A stretch of DNA of 64,000 bases from Poriferisodalis sp965198245 (GTDB lineage Bacteria > Actinomycetota > Acidimicrobiia > Acidimicrobiales > Poriferisodalaceae). The stretch spans positions 868,001-932,000 of the forward strand of contig NZ_OZ240249.1 in the NCBI RefSeq assembly GCF_965198245.1. Direction: 5' to 3'. A model generated the notes under the pieces. That model was not told the origin of the DNA. It did no database searches and was given only the letters and a program-made list of their open reading frames with translations. The translations under genes were made by a program, and so were the position numbers. Positions 16,573 to 24,973 of the stretch are shown piece by piece (the stretch's first letter is position 1; every line of letters begins with the position of its first letter).

Positions 16573-16616
16573 CTGATGAGTTCGCGACGTGTGGCCGGAG
16601 GAAGCCAGCTGGTCAT
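16573..16616 (-). pseudogene. 5' fragment of a hicA-like gene
   Basis: From ATG 16616 the frame reads MTSWLPPATRRELIS before losing resemblance. This matches the start of the hicA pseudogene at 13650-13864 at about 41 of 46 bases (13822-13866 versus 16573-16618), in the same orientation. The ATG overlaps an upstream TGA (ATGA), as in the other copy. The two fragments form direct repeats about 2.75 kb apart around the retropepsin/ATPase segment. Confidence 0.6.
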
Positions 16617-16928
16617 GCGGTTCGGGCACCTGCTAGAGCTGTGTCCGCAAGCGTTTGCGCAGTAGTCGGCGAGCCCGGTGCTGGCATTCCGCAGTCCTGG
16701 CAGGCTGCGTCGGCTGGGAGCGAGGGTGCATGCGTGCGCACAGCACGATTGATCGCGCGACGCGACCTGCTCGTCCGGGCTCGGTCATCGGGCAGGGGCG
16801 CGAGCACGCCACGAGTGCGCTGCGTTGCGGTGTCTGGGGGTTGCGCTGGCGTCGGTTTGGGTGTGGTGATGCCGTTGGGGGGTCGTTCGGGGGCTTTCGT
16901 ATCACACCCCACATTTACAGTCATTGTC

Positions 16929-18629
16929 ATGAAGCGCTCAGACGTTCGCAGCGATTCGACGGGAATGCCGACCGGCTTGATGCCGGCGAGCGACGCGGCC
17001 GTGGCCGCTCCGCCCGCGCTGGCGTCACCGGTCGAACCGGCATCGCTTCGGGTTGAGCCGGTTGAGCCGGTATCGATTGCGGTGCCGCTTCGGGCCGGGC
17101 CGGTTGAGGGTGTGTTGTCGGTGCTGTGCGGGGCGCGTGACGTCGTCGCGCGGGCGTCGCGGGTGCCGTTGGGTGATGCCGGCTGCGACACGCTCGCCGA
17201 TGTCATCGACGTGGCGTCTCGGCTGCGCTCAGCCGCGGACGCGCTGGTGCTCTCAGCGACTGCTGCGCTCGAGGTCGTCCGTCCTGGGTCGGGCCGCAGT
17301 GCGCTGGTGGGCCGGGCGCGGCTGAGCAAGCGCAACGCCAAGCGCACCGTCGAGTCCAGCGAGCAGGTCGCTCAGATGCCGAATGTGGCTCGGGGCCTCG
17401 CGGTGGGCGAGCTGAACGTCGAGCATGCCCAGGTACTTGCCGACGCTGCGCGGCGCACCAGCCCCGGCGCGGTCGATTCCGCAGCAGAGCTGCTCGAAGC
17501 CGCCGCGGTGGTGTCGCCTGAGACTCTGCGCGAGCAAGCCAAGAAGTTCGCGGCCCGTCATGACCCTGCCGCTGCGCAGACCGAGTTGGGCCGTCAGCGC
17601 CGCGATCGCTGCGCATCGTTGTTCGTTGACGATTCCACCGGGATGGGTGTGCTGCACGCCCAGTTCGACTCGGTCAGCTTCGCAATGGTGCGCCAAGCAC
17701 TCGAGAACTACAACGACGCCTTGTGGCGTCTCGACGGCGGACGCGACACCACACCCAACCAGATTCGCGACAACCGCCAGCGCCTCGCGGACAGCCTGTT
17801 CGAGATGGTGACCGACCGCAACGCCCTGGCCACCATCGACCACACCGCCGCACACGGCCACGACACCGTCCGCCGCCCACGAACCGATGACGGCCACGGC
17901 TGGCGCAGCGATGCCGACCAAGGCCGCAACAGCGATACCGGCCACGACGGACACAGCGATACCGGCCACGACGGACACCGCGATGGCGACCGGGGCGGAC
18001 ACCGCGATGGCGACCGGGGCGGACACAGCGATGGCGACCGGGGCCGCAACAGCGATGCCGACGGCGATGACGCCTCCGACAGCCCGGCGGGTCGCTCGAT
18101 TGATCGGTGGCGGCCCGCGCAAGCACCCAACCAGCTCATCATCATCGCCGAGATCGGCGTCATCGACGGCACCAAACCCCACGGAACCTGCGAACTCCTC
18201 GGCACCGGACCCGTCCCGCCGGCAATCCTCGACAACCTCTCACCCGACACTCACATCAGGGGCGCACTGTTCGACACCAACGGAGAAATCCTGTGGCTCG
18301 GACGCAGCCGCCGAGACGCCAGCGTCGCCCAACATCTCGCCGTCGCGATCCGCGACCGCGGCTGCGTGCTGTGCCGCGCACCCATGCACCGCTGCGACGA
18401 CCACCACATCGAGGAATGGGCCGCCGACAACGGCACCACCGACGTGCCCAATCTCGCTGCTCTGTGCAAGAAATGCCACCACGAGCTCCACAACAACAAC
18501 CAGCAACTCCACCGACACCGAGCCACCGGCGAATGGACCGCCAAGCCCCGCACCCGCACCGCCAACCACGCCACCGCCGCTACCGCTACTGCACGAGCAG
18601 CCGGCCCGCTGCACACACCACGCGAATAG
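16929..18629 (+). CDS. DUF222/13E12-type protein with C-terminal HNH endonuclease domain and 8-residue repeats
   Basis: A 566-aa protein. The N-terminal half has the alpha-helical DUF222 region (with LAVGELNVEHAQVLADA). A low-complexity Asp/Gly/His/Arg stretch around residues 320-376 comes from 24-bp repeats. The C-terminus is an HNH domain: CVLCRAPMHRC, DDHHIEEW, an Asn, then LCKKCHHELH, giving two CxxC zinc pairs and the HH/N/H catalytic set. Such genes are multicopy in actinobacteria and are often tied to mobile DNA; activity is presumed DNA cleavage. Start ATG 16929 was chosen because upstream residues look non-coding and include a fragment of hicA. Confidence 0.82.
   Translation: MKRSDVRSDSTGMPTGLMPASDAAVAAPPALASPVEPASLRVEPVEPVSIAVPLRAGPVEGVLSVLCGARDVVARASRVPLGDAGCDTLADVIDVASRLRSAADALVLSATAALEVVRPGSGRSALVGRARLSKRNAKRTVESSEQVAQMPNVARGLAVGELNVEHAQVLADAARRTSPGAVDSAAELLEAAAVVSPETLREQAKKFAARHDPAAAQTELGRQRRDRCASLFVDDSTGMGVLHAQFDSVSFAMVRQALENYNDALWRLDGGRDTTPNQIRDNRQRLADSLFEMVTDRNALATIDHTAAHGHDTVRRPRTDDGHGWRSDADQGRNSDTGHDGHSDTGHDGHRDGDRGGHRDGDRGGHSDGDRGRNSDADGDDASDSPAGRSIDRWRPAQAPNQLIIIAEIGVIDGTKPHGTCELLGTGPVPPAILDNLSPDTHIRGALFDTNGEILWLGRSRRDASVAQHLAVAIRDRGCVLCRAPMHRCDDHHIEEWAADNGTTDVPNLAALCKKCHHELHNNNQQLHRHRATGEWTAKPRTRTANHATAATATARAAGPLHTPRE
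17886..18053 (+). repeat. 24-bp tandem repeat (7 units) inside the HNH gene
   Basis: Seven consecutive 24-bp units, each starting GAT and ending in CGC or AGC, encode the 8-residue consensus D-x-x-x-G-x-(H/N)-(S/R). Units 3 to 6 are nearly identical (GATGGCGACCGGGGCGGACA...). The unit length keeps frame, so copy number can change without breaking the gene. The stretch forms a flexible, charged linker between the helical and HNH domains. Confidence 0.85.
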
Positions 18630-18638
18630 GGACTTGAG

Positions 18639-18690
18639 CGGGCAGGCGACTGGTCAAGCACGCGGGCGCCGTCAGAACGACGCCTGCCCG
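18639..18690. terminator. Inverted repeat downstream of the HNH gene
   Basis: CGGGCAGGCG at 18639-18648 is exactly complementary to CGCCTGCCCG at 18681-18690, a 10-bp stem with a 32-nt loop, starting 10 bp after the HNH stop. No T-run follows, so a terminator role is only tentative. Confidence 0.3.
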
Positions 18691-18729
18691 ACGTGTCGCC
18701 CGCCTACTCGCTCGGCTCCTAAGCCACAG

Positions 18730-18898
18730 CCCCCCCCCCCAGCGACACGGGGCCAGCCACGACACAACGAGCGCCGAGAGCCAACCAGGACGAGTCAGCC
18801 ACGACGGAGCGACCACCGAGAACCGACCACGACGGAGCGACCACCGAGCACCGACCACGACGGAGCGACCACCGAGAACCGACCACGACGGAGCCAGC
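18730..18898 (+). repeat. Gene-free spacer with an 11-C tract and 28-bp tandem repeats
   Basis: The 398-bp gap 18630-19027 holds no supported gene. It contains a run of 11 C at 18730-18740 and then a tandem repeat with units at 18795-18822, 18823-18850, 18851-18878 and a partial unit to 18898. Unit core: CCGACCACGACGGAGCGACC. Units abut directly, without spacers. Flanking sequence contains further diverged pieces of the same motif. Likely a minisatellite. Confidence 0.75.
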
Positions 18899-19027
18899 CA
18901 CGACACAACGTCCACCGAGAACTGACTACGACTCGGTGCCTCCGGCGGGAGGACGGACATCGAGCGGCTGACTCAGCGCCTCAGCACACAGTCGCCCTCA
19001 TCCACGCAGACGTTGCCGGACACAGCA

Positions 19028-20083
19028 CTAGAGAACGTCGATGACGGCGGAGGCGAAGTCCTCGGTGCCTGCTGTGCCGCCCTGGTCAGGCGTCAGGCGC
19101 TCGCCTTGTTCGTAGACCTCTTCCAGCGCCCGGTCCAACCGGTCCGCTGGAGCCTCAAGCCCGAGGTGGCGCAGCATCATCTCGGCGGATTCGAGCGTGG
19201 CGGTCGGGTTGATGATGCCCAGCCCGGCGATATCGGGAGCCGTGCCGTGCGCCGATTCGAAGTAGGCCCAGTCGTCGCCGTAGCAGCCAGATGGTGCGAG
19301 GCCCATCCCGCCGATGGTGCCTGCACCCTCGTCGGAGAGGATGTCGCCGTACAGGTTGGGCAGCAGCAGCACATCGAGATCGTGCGGGCGCATGACCAGT
19401 CGGTGTGCCATGTCGTCGATGATGAACTGCTCGTATTCCAGGCCCGGATACTCCGAGGCGACCTCACGAGCGATGTCGCAGAACCAGCGATCGGTGGCGG
19501 GCAGCATGTTCGTCTTGGCAGACACGGTCAGCTTCCCGCCTCGCTGCAATGCCAGTTCGCACGCAAAGCGGGTGACCTGTTCCGTGCCGGGCCGGGTGAT
19601 GATCTTTGCCGCGAAGCGGCCATTTGCGGCGTCGGGCGGGACACGGGAGCGGCCTTCGGTCAGCCCTGCATCCAGCAGCAACTTGGCGGGACCCATCACG
19701 CCGACGTACATGTCCTCGAGGTTCTCGCGCACGATCACGTAATCGATGCCCTCGGGCCGAGCCAGCGGCGAGGCGTAGCCCGGCCGCCAGCGGACCGGAC
19801 GCACGTTGGCGTACGTGCGCTTGCCCCAGCGCATGAAGCCTGCGCCTGGCGTCGTGCCATTTGACGAGCCGAACAGCACCGTGTCGGCGGCGTCGATGTG
19901 CTCGCCGACCAGTGCTTCTCGCTCTTCGGGTGTGCGGGCGGCCAATTCGTCGCCGACTGGGACGTGGTCCCACTCGATCGGCAGGTCGAGGGCGTCCAAG
20001 ACGCGCAGCGAGGCCGACATCGCCTCGGGCGCAGCGTCGTCGCCAGGAATCACGCACACCTTGTGCCGCCGAACAGAGGTCAT
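19028..20083 (-). CDS. Isocitrate/isopropylmalate dehydrogenase family protein
   Basis: A 351-aa beta-decarboxylating dehydrogenase. Seen: N-terminal VCVIPGDDAAPEA, VRENLEDMYVG (substrate and metal region), NLYGDILSDEGAG with the metal-binding aspartates, and ESAHGTAPDIAG in the NAD-binding loop. The length fits LeuB, tartrate dehydrogenase and homoisocitrate dehydrogenase alike. No leu or citrate-cycle genes are adjacent, so the substrate (isopropylmalate, tartrate/malate, isocitrate) is undecided. A broken 3' copy lies at 14004-14191. Confidence 0.85.
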   Translation of the reverse strand: MTSVRRHKVCVIPGDDAAPEAMSASLRVLDALDLPIEWDHVPVGDELAARTPEEREALVGEHIDAADTVLFGSSNGTTPGAGFMRWGKRTYANVRPVRWRPGYASPLARPEGIDYVIVRENLEDMYVGVMGPAKLLLDAGLTEGRSRVPPDAANGRFAAKIITRPGTEQVTRFACELALQRGGKLTVSAKTNMLPATDRWFCDIAREVASEYPGLEYEQFIIDDMAHRLVMRPHDLDVLLLPNLYGDILSDEGAGTIGGMGLAPSGCYGDDWAYFESAHGTAPDIAGLGIINPTATLESAEMMLRHLGLEAPADRLDRALEEVYEQGERLTPDQGGTAGTEDFASAVIDVL

Positions 20084-20167
20084 GCGCCGACGCTACGCGG
20101 CCCAGTTGTCGTATTGCTCGGCGTCGCCTGCGCGAGGCGATCACGGCGTCGCTGTGAGACCGCGGGC

Positions 20168-20710
20168 TCAGAGGCCGGGCTTGGTCACCATCACCGCGAT
20201 TGCCGCCACGACGACCAGGCTCGCCATTGCGTCGAGCGTGCGCCAGCGACGAAGCAGGCCACTGATCACCGCTGGCTCGCTGTTGCCGGCGTCGAGTGCT
20301 GCGAGCAGCTTCTGCGTCGTGGGCCGCACGGCCCCGTGCGCGAGGGCCAACCAGGCGAAATAGAGGACCAAGCCAATCGTGACCCAGCCTTGGCGGAAGT
20401 CCCAGCGATCGTCGAGCAACACCGCAGCGAAGCCCGCCAGACCGGCAACGTAGACCGACACGTCCGCGAAGCGAGTCAGGACGTAGCGGTTGGATCGCTG
20501 CGCCACCGCCGCTGCGGCTGGGTGCACGGGCTCGTTCGACTCGGGGGAATCCTCAAGCGCGTCATTGATAGTTCGGCGTGTTGCAAATGCAGTCATCGTT
20601 GCGCCGCCGAATCCGAAACCGGCGGTGAGCAAATGAATCACCAGCAGCACTTGATATGGCCCTGAGTTGAATCCGGCGGCCAGCAGCGAACTCACAGCGT
20701 TGTGATCCAT
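20168..20710 (-). CDS. Small four-helix membrane protein (DUF2269-like)
   Basis: A 180-aa protein starting at ATG 20710 (MDHNAVSS), with four predicted membrane segments at about residues 12-36, 80-100, 110-132 and 155-175. HLLTAGFGFGGATMTAFATRR in the first segment and the overall layout recall DUF2269 proteins, whose function is unknown. Upstream in-frame codons up to 20932 overlap the divergent cox leader and look non-coding. It lies divergent to the CO dehydrogenase operon and need not be part of it. Confidence 0.6.
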   Translation of the reverse strand: MDHNAVSSLLAAGFNSGPYQVLLVIHLLTAGFGFGGATMTAFATRRTINDALEDSPESNEPVHPAAAAVAQRSNRYVLTRFADVSVYVAGLAGFAAVLLDDRWDFRQGWVTIGLVLYFAWLALAHGAVRPTTQKLLAALDAGNSEPAVISGLLRRWRTLDAMASLVVVAAIAVMVTKPGL

Positions 20711-20767
20711 GACATGAGTATTCCGTGCCCACGGGTCGATGGGTGCGCGGGTAGCCGAGCGAGACGT

Positions 20768-20788
20768 GAAGCCCGCCGATCGGGCTTC
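20768..20788 (+). promoter_or_regulatory. Perfect hairpin in the cox operon upstream region
   Basis: GAAGCCCG (20768-20775) and CGGGCTTC (20781-20788) form an 8-bp stem with a 5-nt loop, followed by GTTCTTG. It lies between the divergent membrane protein gene and the first cox ORF. A weak promoter-like pair (TTCTTG 20790 and TAGGTT 20815, 19 bp apart) follows. It may be a terminator, attenuator or protein-binding palindrome. Confidence 0.35.
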
Positions 20789-20867
20789 GTTCTTGCCACC
20801 AGCACCGTCAGTGGTAGGTTCACAGTGCCGCAGAGACACGGCCGGATCTCCGGGGGAAGGGGAGTCC

Positions 20868-21122
20868 ATGCCGATCGAGTCATCAGGCCATAGTGCTGGA
20901 AACCCGAGGCTGTACGAGGTCATCGAGGGCACGCCCCGCGAGGCCCCCGGCCCGACGATCTGGGCGTGGCCGCAAATTGTCGATTATCTCAAGGTCGCCG
21001 GACAGCCGGTCCAAGGGCCTTGGCCGCCCCACCAGGAGCGACGTCCCGATCCCGATGCCGAGGCGATGCCGCGAGCTGTGCCGGATCCGCAGGGACCTGG
21101 TGGGCAGTCGACGGGGGGCTGA
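20868..21122 (+). CDS. 84-aa hypothetical protein leading the CO dehydrogenase operon
   Basis: A small, proline-rich soluble protein from ATG 20868, with a strong GGGGAAGGGGAG ribosome-binding site. Its stop is 3 bp before the coxM start, so it is almost surely co-transcribed with coxMSL. The middle contains TIWAWPQIVDYLKVAGQPVQ, which may fold as a helix; the C-terminal third is Pro/Gly-rich and likely disordered. No family is recognised. It might be an accessory or regulatory protein for CO dehydrogenase, or a leader peptide. Confidence 0.65.
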   Translation: MPIESSGHSAGNPRLYEVIEGTPREAPGPTIWAWPQIVDYLKVAGQPVQGPWPPHQERRPDPDAEAMPRAVPDPQGPGGQSTGG

Positions 21123-21125
21123 GGT

Positions 21126-22001
21126 ATGTATCCATCCCGCTTCCGCTACGAAGCCCCCTCGACACTCGCCGAGGCCATAGCCCTGCTCGCCGCTGCTGAT
21201 GGCGAGGCGAAGATCCTTGCGGGGGGCCAGAGCCTCATCCCGATGATGAAGCTGCGTTTCGCCGCCCCGGCGATGCTCGTCGACATCAACGGCGTCAGTG
21301 GTCTCGACTACCACCGGGCCGATGCCGATGGCACCTATCGCATCGGTGCGCTGTGCCGTCACGCCGATCTCGAGAAATCGGCAACGCTCGGCGATCATCA
21401 ACCCACAATCGCTGCGGCGGCCCCCATTGTGGCCGACCCGCTCGTGCGCACACGAGGGACGCTGGTCGGCTCGGTGTGCCACGCCGACCCGCAGGGCGAC
21501 TGGGCCTCGGTGATGGTCTCGCTGGAGGGAGCCATCGTGGCCCAAGGCCCGAACGGTCAACGGACCATCCCGGTCAACGACTTCATCGACGGTCCGTTCC
21601 AGACGGTGCTCGCCAACGACGAGGTCGCCGTCGAGGCGGTGGTTCCGCCAGCGCGTGGGACCCGGGCCGGCGGTTACCTCAAGCTTGAACGCCGTGTCGG
21701 CGACTTCGCCACCGTCGGCGTGGCGGTCTCGGTGGAGATGTCGGGCGACAGTGTTGCCCGGGCGGGCATCGGGCTGACCGGTGTCGGGCCTGCCACCATC
21801 AACGCTTCGGGCGCAGCGGCGGCTTTGGTCGGCACGTCGCTCGATAGCGACGCCGTCGATGCGGCGGCTCAGCTCGCCGCCGAAGCGGCCCAGCCCCGCT
21901 CCGACCACCGGGGAAGCGCCGACTACAAGCGCCACGTCGTCGCGACATTCGTGAGACGCCTCGGGGCGCAAATTCAGCGGTCTGGACAGAAGGCGGCCTG
22001 A
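21126..22001 (+). CDS. coxM: CO dehydrogenase medium subunit (FAD-binding)
   Basis: A 291-aa flavoprotein of the molybdenum hydroxylase FAD-subunit family. It takes electrons from the CoxS iron-sulfur clusters and passes them on to the respiratory acceptor. The FAD-binding motif AGGQS is at residues 32-36, followed by LIPMMKLR; a second FAD region, RGTLVGSVCHADPQGD, lies at about 110-125. The C-terminus has the usual CO-DH flavoprotein domain ending in DYKRHVVATFVRR. It precedes coxS by 1 bp and coxL beyond it, the M-S-L order of form I CO dehydrogenases. Confidence 0.92.
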   Translation: MYPSRFRYEAPSTLAEAIALLAAADGEAKILAGGQSLIPMMKLRFAAPAMLVDINGVSGLDYHRADADGTYRIGALCRHADLEKSATLGDHQPTIAAAAPIVADPLVRTRGTLVGSVCHADPQGDWASVMVSLEGAIVAQGPNGQRTIPVNDFIDGPFQTVLANDEVAVEAVVPPARGTRAGGYLKLERRVGDFATVGVAVSVEMSGDSVARAGIGLTGVGPATINASGAAAALVGTSLDSDAVDAAAQLAAEAAQPRSDHRGSADYKRHVVATFVRRLGAQIQRSGQKAA

Positions 22002-22002
22002 C

Positions 22003-22590
<588 letters not shown>

Positions 22591-22591
22591 G

Positions 22592-24973
22592 ATGGCGCTC
22601 GACGAGATCAAGATCGGCGGCCTCGGCGCCAGCCGGCGCCGGGTCGAGGACAACCGCTTCATCCGCGGCAAGGGCAACTACATCGACGACATCGCCCTGC
22701 CCGGGATGCTGCACATGGAGATCCTCCGCAGCCCCTTGGCGCACGCTCGAATCAGGTCCATCGATGTCAGCGGCGCCTGGGCGATCCCCGGCGTTCGCCT
22801 CGTGCTCACAGGCGACATGCTGGCTGCACGGAATCTGGCGTGGATGCCGACGCTGTCGTACGACACCCAGGCGGTCCTCGCCACGGACAAGGTCAGATTC
22901 CAGGGGCAGGAGGTCGCGTGTGTCGTCGCCGACGACCCCTACATCGCGAAGGACGGCTGCGAAGCCATCATCGTCGACTACGAACCGTTGCAGCCCATCG
23001 TCAACCCGACCCAAGCGCTGGCCCCCGACGCGCCGCTGATCCGCGACGACAAGACCGGCCAGAACGACAACGTGGTGTTCGATTGGGAGGTCGGCGACCG
23101 GGAGGGCACCAATCGGGCCTTCGCCGAGGCCGCCGTGGTCTCGACCATCGAGATGCACTACCCGCGCTCTCACCCGTCGCCCATCGAGACCTGCGGTTCG
23201 ATCGCGGACTTCGACCGGGCGACCTCGAAGCTCACCGTGTACATGACCACCCAGGCGCCGCACATCATCCGGGCCGCAGTGGCACTGGTGGCCGAGCTGC
23301 CCGAGCACATGATCCGCATCGTCTCTCCCGACCTCGGCGGCGGTTTCGGGAACAAGGTGCCGGTGTATCCGGGCTACGTGGTGTCGATCCTGGCTTCGAT
23401 CCTGCTCGAAAGCCCCGTCAAGTGGATCGAGGACAAGAGCGGGAACCTCATCTCCACCGGATTCGGCCGCGACATCTACCTCAAGGGCGAGATGGCGCTC
23501 CGCAACGACGGCCGCATTCTGGGCGTGCGCATGCACACCGACTCCGACCATGGAGCGTTCTTTTCCGATGCCCAGCCGAGCAAGTTCAAGATCGGCCTGA
23601 TGCACTCGGCGTTTGCCTGCTACGACATCCCGGCTGCCCACCTCACCGCTCAGGGCGTCTACACCAACAAGGCACCGGGAGGCGTCGCGTATCGGTGCTC
23701 CTTCCGGGTCACCGAAGCCATGTACTTCCAGGAGCGCATGGTGCAAGCGGCCGCCGACGACCTCGGCATGGACCAGGCCGAGTTCCGCCGGATCAATCTG
23801 GTTCGAGACGACGACTTCCCGCATCGCACTCCCTACGGGTTCCTGACCGACTCCGGCCAGTATCAGAAGTGCCTCGACCTCGGCCTCGAGGCGATCGGCT
23901 ACGACGACTTCCTGCGGCAGAAGGAAGATGCCCGCAAGCGGGGCCGGCTCTTGGGAATCGGCATCTCGACGATGACCGAGCCCCTCGGGGCCGGCAACAG
24001 CCGGGAATACGACATCTTGGGAATCAAGATGTTCGACTCCGCCGAGCTGAAGGTGCACATGACCGGCAAGGCGCTGCTGCGCACCGGTGCCAAGACCCAG
24101 GGTCAAGGCCACGAGACCACCTGGGCACAGATCGTCGCCCACGAACTCGGTATCCCGGCCGAAGATGTGCTCGTCGAGGAGGGCGATACCGACACGGCCC
24201 CGTTCGGCATGGGGACCTACGCATCGCGCAGCACCCCCGTGGCCGGGGCGGCCGTTGCGATGGTGTCGCGCAAGATCCGCGCCAAGGCCCGCAAGATTGC
24301 CGCTCACCTGCTGGAGGTGTCCGAAGAGGACATCGAGTGGGAACTCGGGCGGTTCTCGATTCGCGGCGCCCCTGACCGAGGCGTGACTATCCAGGATTGC
24401 GCATTTGCCGCCTACAGCAACATGCCTGACGGCATGGAGCCGGGCCTTGAGAACAACGCCTACTACGACCCTCCCAACCTGACGTGGCCGTTCGCCTGCT
24501 ACATCGCGACCGTCGAGGTCGATCCCGAGACCGGCGTGTGGGACGTCTTGCGGGTGGTGGCCGTGGACGACTGCGGTGTGCGCATCAACCCGATGATTGT
24601 CGAGGGCCAGATCATGGGCGGCCTCACCGAGGCATATGCCATGGCCAACATGCAATTCATCACCTTCGACGAGGACGGCAACTGCATCGGCTCGAACTAC
24701 ATGGACTACTTGTTGCCGACGGCTTGGGAGACACCGGGCTTCGAGCTGCACGAGGTGGTGACCCCGTGCCCGCACCATCCCATCGGGGCCAAGGGCATCG
24801 GGGAATGCGCCACCGTCGGCGGTCCCGCAGCGTTCGTCAACGCCGTCATGGACGCAATCTCCGACACCGGCGTGCGCAATATCGACATGCCGCTGCTGCC
24901 TGATCGGGTCTATGAGGCCATCACCCTGCGTCACGACATCTCCGGCGCACCGCCGGTGAAGACAGAGCCGTGA
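22592..24973 (+). CDS. coxL: Form I CO dehydrogenase large subunit (Mo-Cu active site)
   Basis: A 793-aa molybdenum hydroxylase catalytic subunit. The decisive motif is AYRCSFR with C369, the cysteine that holds copper in the Mo-S-Cu centre of true (form I) aerobic CO dehydrogenases; form II homologues have AYRGAGR. GGGFGN occurs near residue 250 and the active-site glutamate is E738 in GAKGIGECA. Start ATG 22592 follows GGAGAGGAGGG. It converts CO and water to CO2, two protons and two electrons. The stop overlaps the GTG of the next gene (GTGA), so translation is coupled. High confidence in the form I call. Confidence 0.96.
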   Translation: MALDEIKIGGLGASRRRVEDNRFIRGKGNYIDDIALPGMLHMEILRSPLAHARIRSIDVSGAWAIPGVRLVLTGDMLAARNLAWMPTLSYDTQAVLATDKVRFQGQEVACVVADDPYIAKDGCEAIIVDYEPLQPIVNPTQALAPDAPLIRDDKTGQNDNVVFDWEVGDREGTNRAFAEAAVVSTIEMHYPRSHPSPIETCGSIADFDRATSKLTVYMTTQAPHIIRAAVALVAELPEHMIRIVSPDLGGGFGNKVPVYPGYVVSILASILLESPVKWIEDKSGNLISTGFGRDIYLKGEMALRNDGRILGVRMHTDSDHGAFFSDAQPSKFKIGLMHSAFACYDIPAAHLTAQGVYTNKAPGGVAYRCSFRVTEAMYFQERMVQAAADDLGMDQAEFRRINLVRDDDFPHRTPYGFLTDSGQYQKCLDLGLEAIGYDDFLRQKEDARKRGRLLGIGISTMTEPLGAGNSREYDILGIKMFDSAELKVHMTGKALLRTGAKTQGQGHETTWAQIVAHELGIPAEDVLVEEGDTDTAPFGMGTYASRSTPVAGAAVAMVSRKIRAKARKIAAHLLEVSEEDIEWELGRFSIRGAPDRGVTIQDCAFAAYSNMPDGMEPGLENNAYYDPPNLTWPFACYIATVEVDPETGVWDVLRVVAVDDCGVRINPMIVEGQIMGGLTEAYAMANMQFITFDEDGNCIGSNYMDYLLPTAWETPGFELHEVVTPCPHHPIGAKGIGECATVGGPAAFVNAVMDAISDTGVRNIDMPLLPDRVYEAITLRHDISGAPPVKTEP

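Noticed and set aside
18730..18740. 11-C run as a phase-variable switch
   Set aside because: It lies in non-coding DNA more than 90 bp past the HNH stop and not near a recognisable promoter; it may also be a sequencing-sensitive tract.
18795..18898. Possible CRISPR array (28-bp repeats)
   Set aside because: The units abut directly with no unique spacers and no cas genes are in the window; it is a minisatellite.
22592..24973. Xanthine dehydrogenase or nicotine/aldehyde-type hydroxylase identity for the large subunit
   Set aside because: AYRCSFR with the copper-binding Cys and the adjacent coxG, coxD and coxE genes favour form I CO dehydrogenase.
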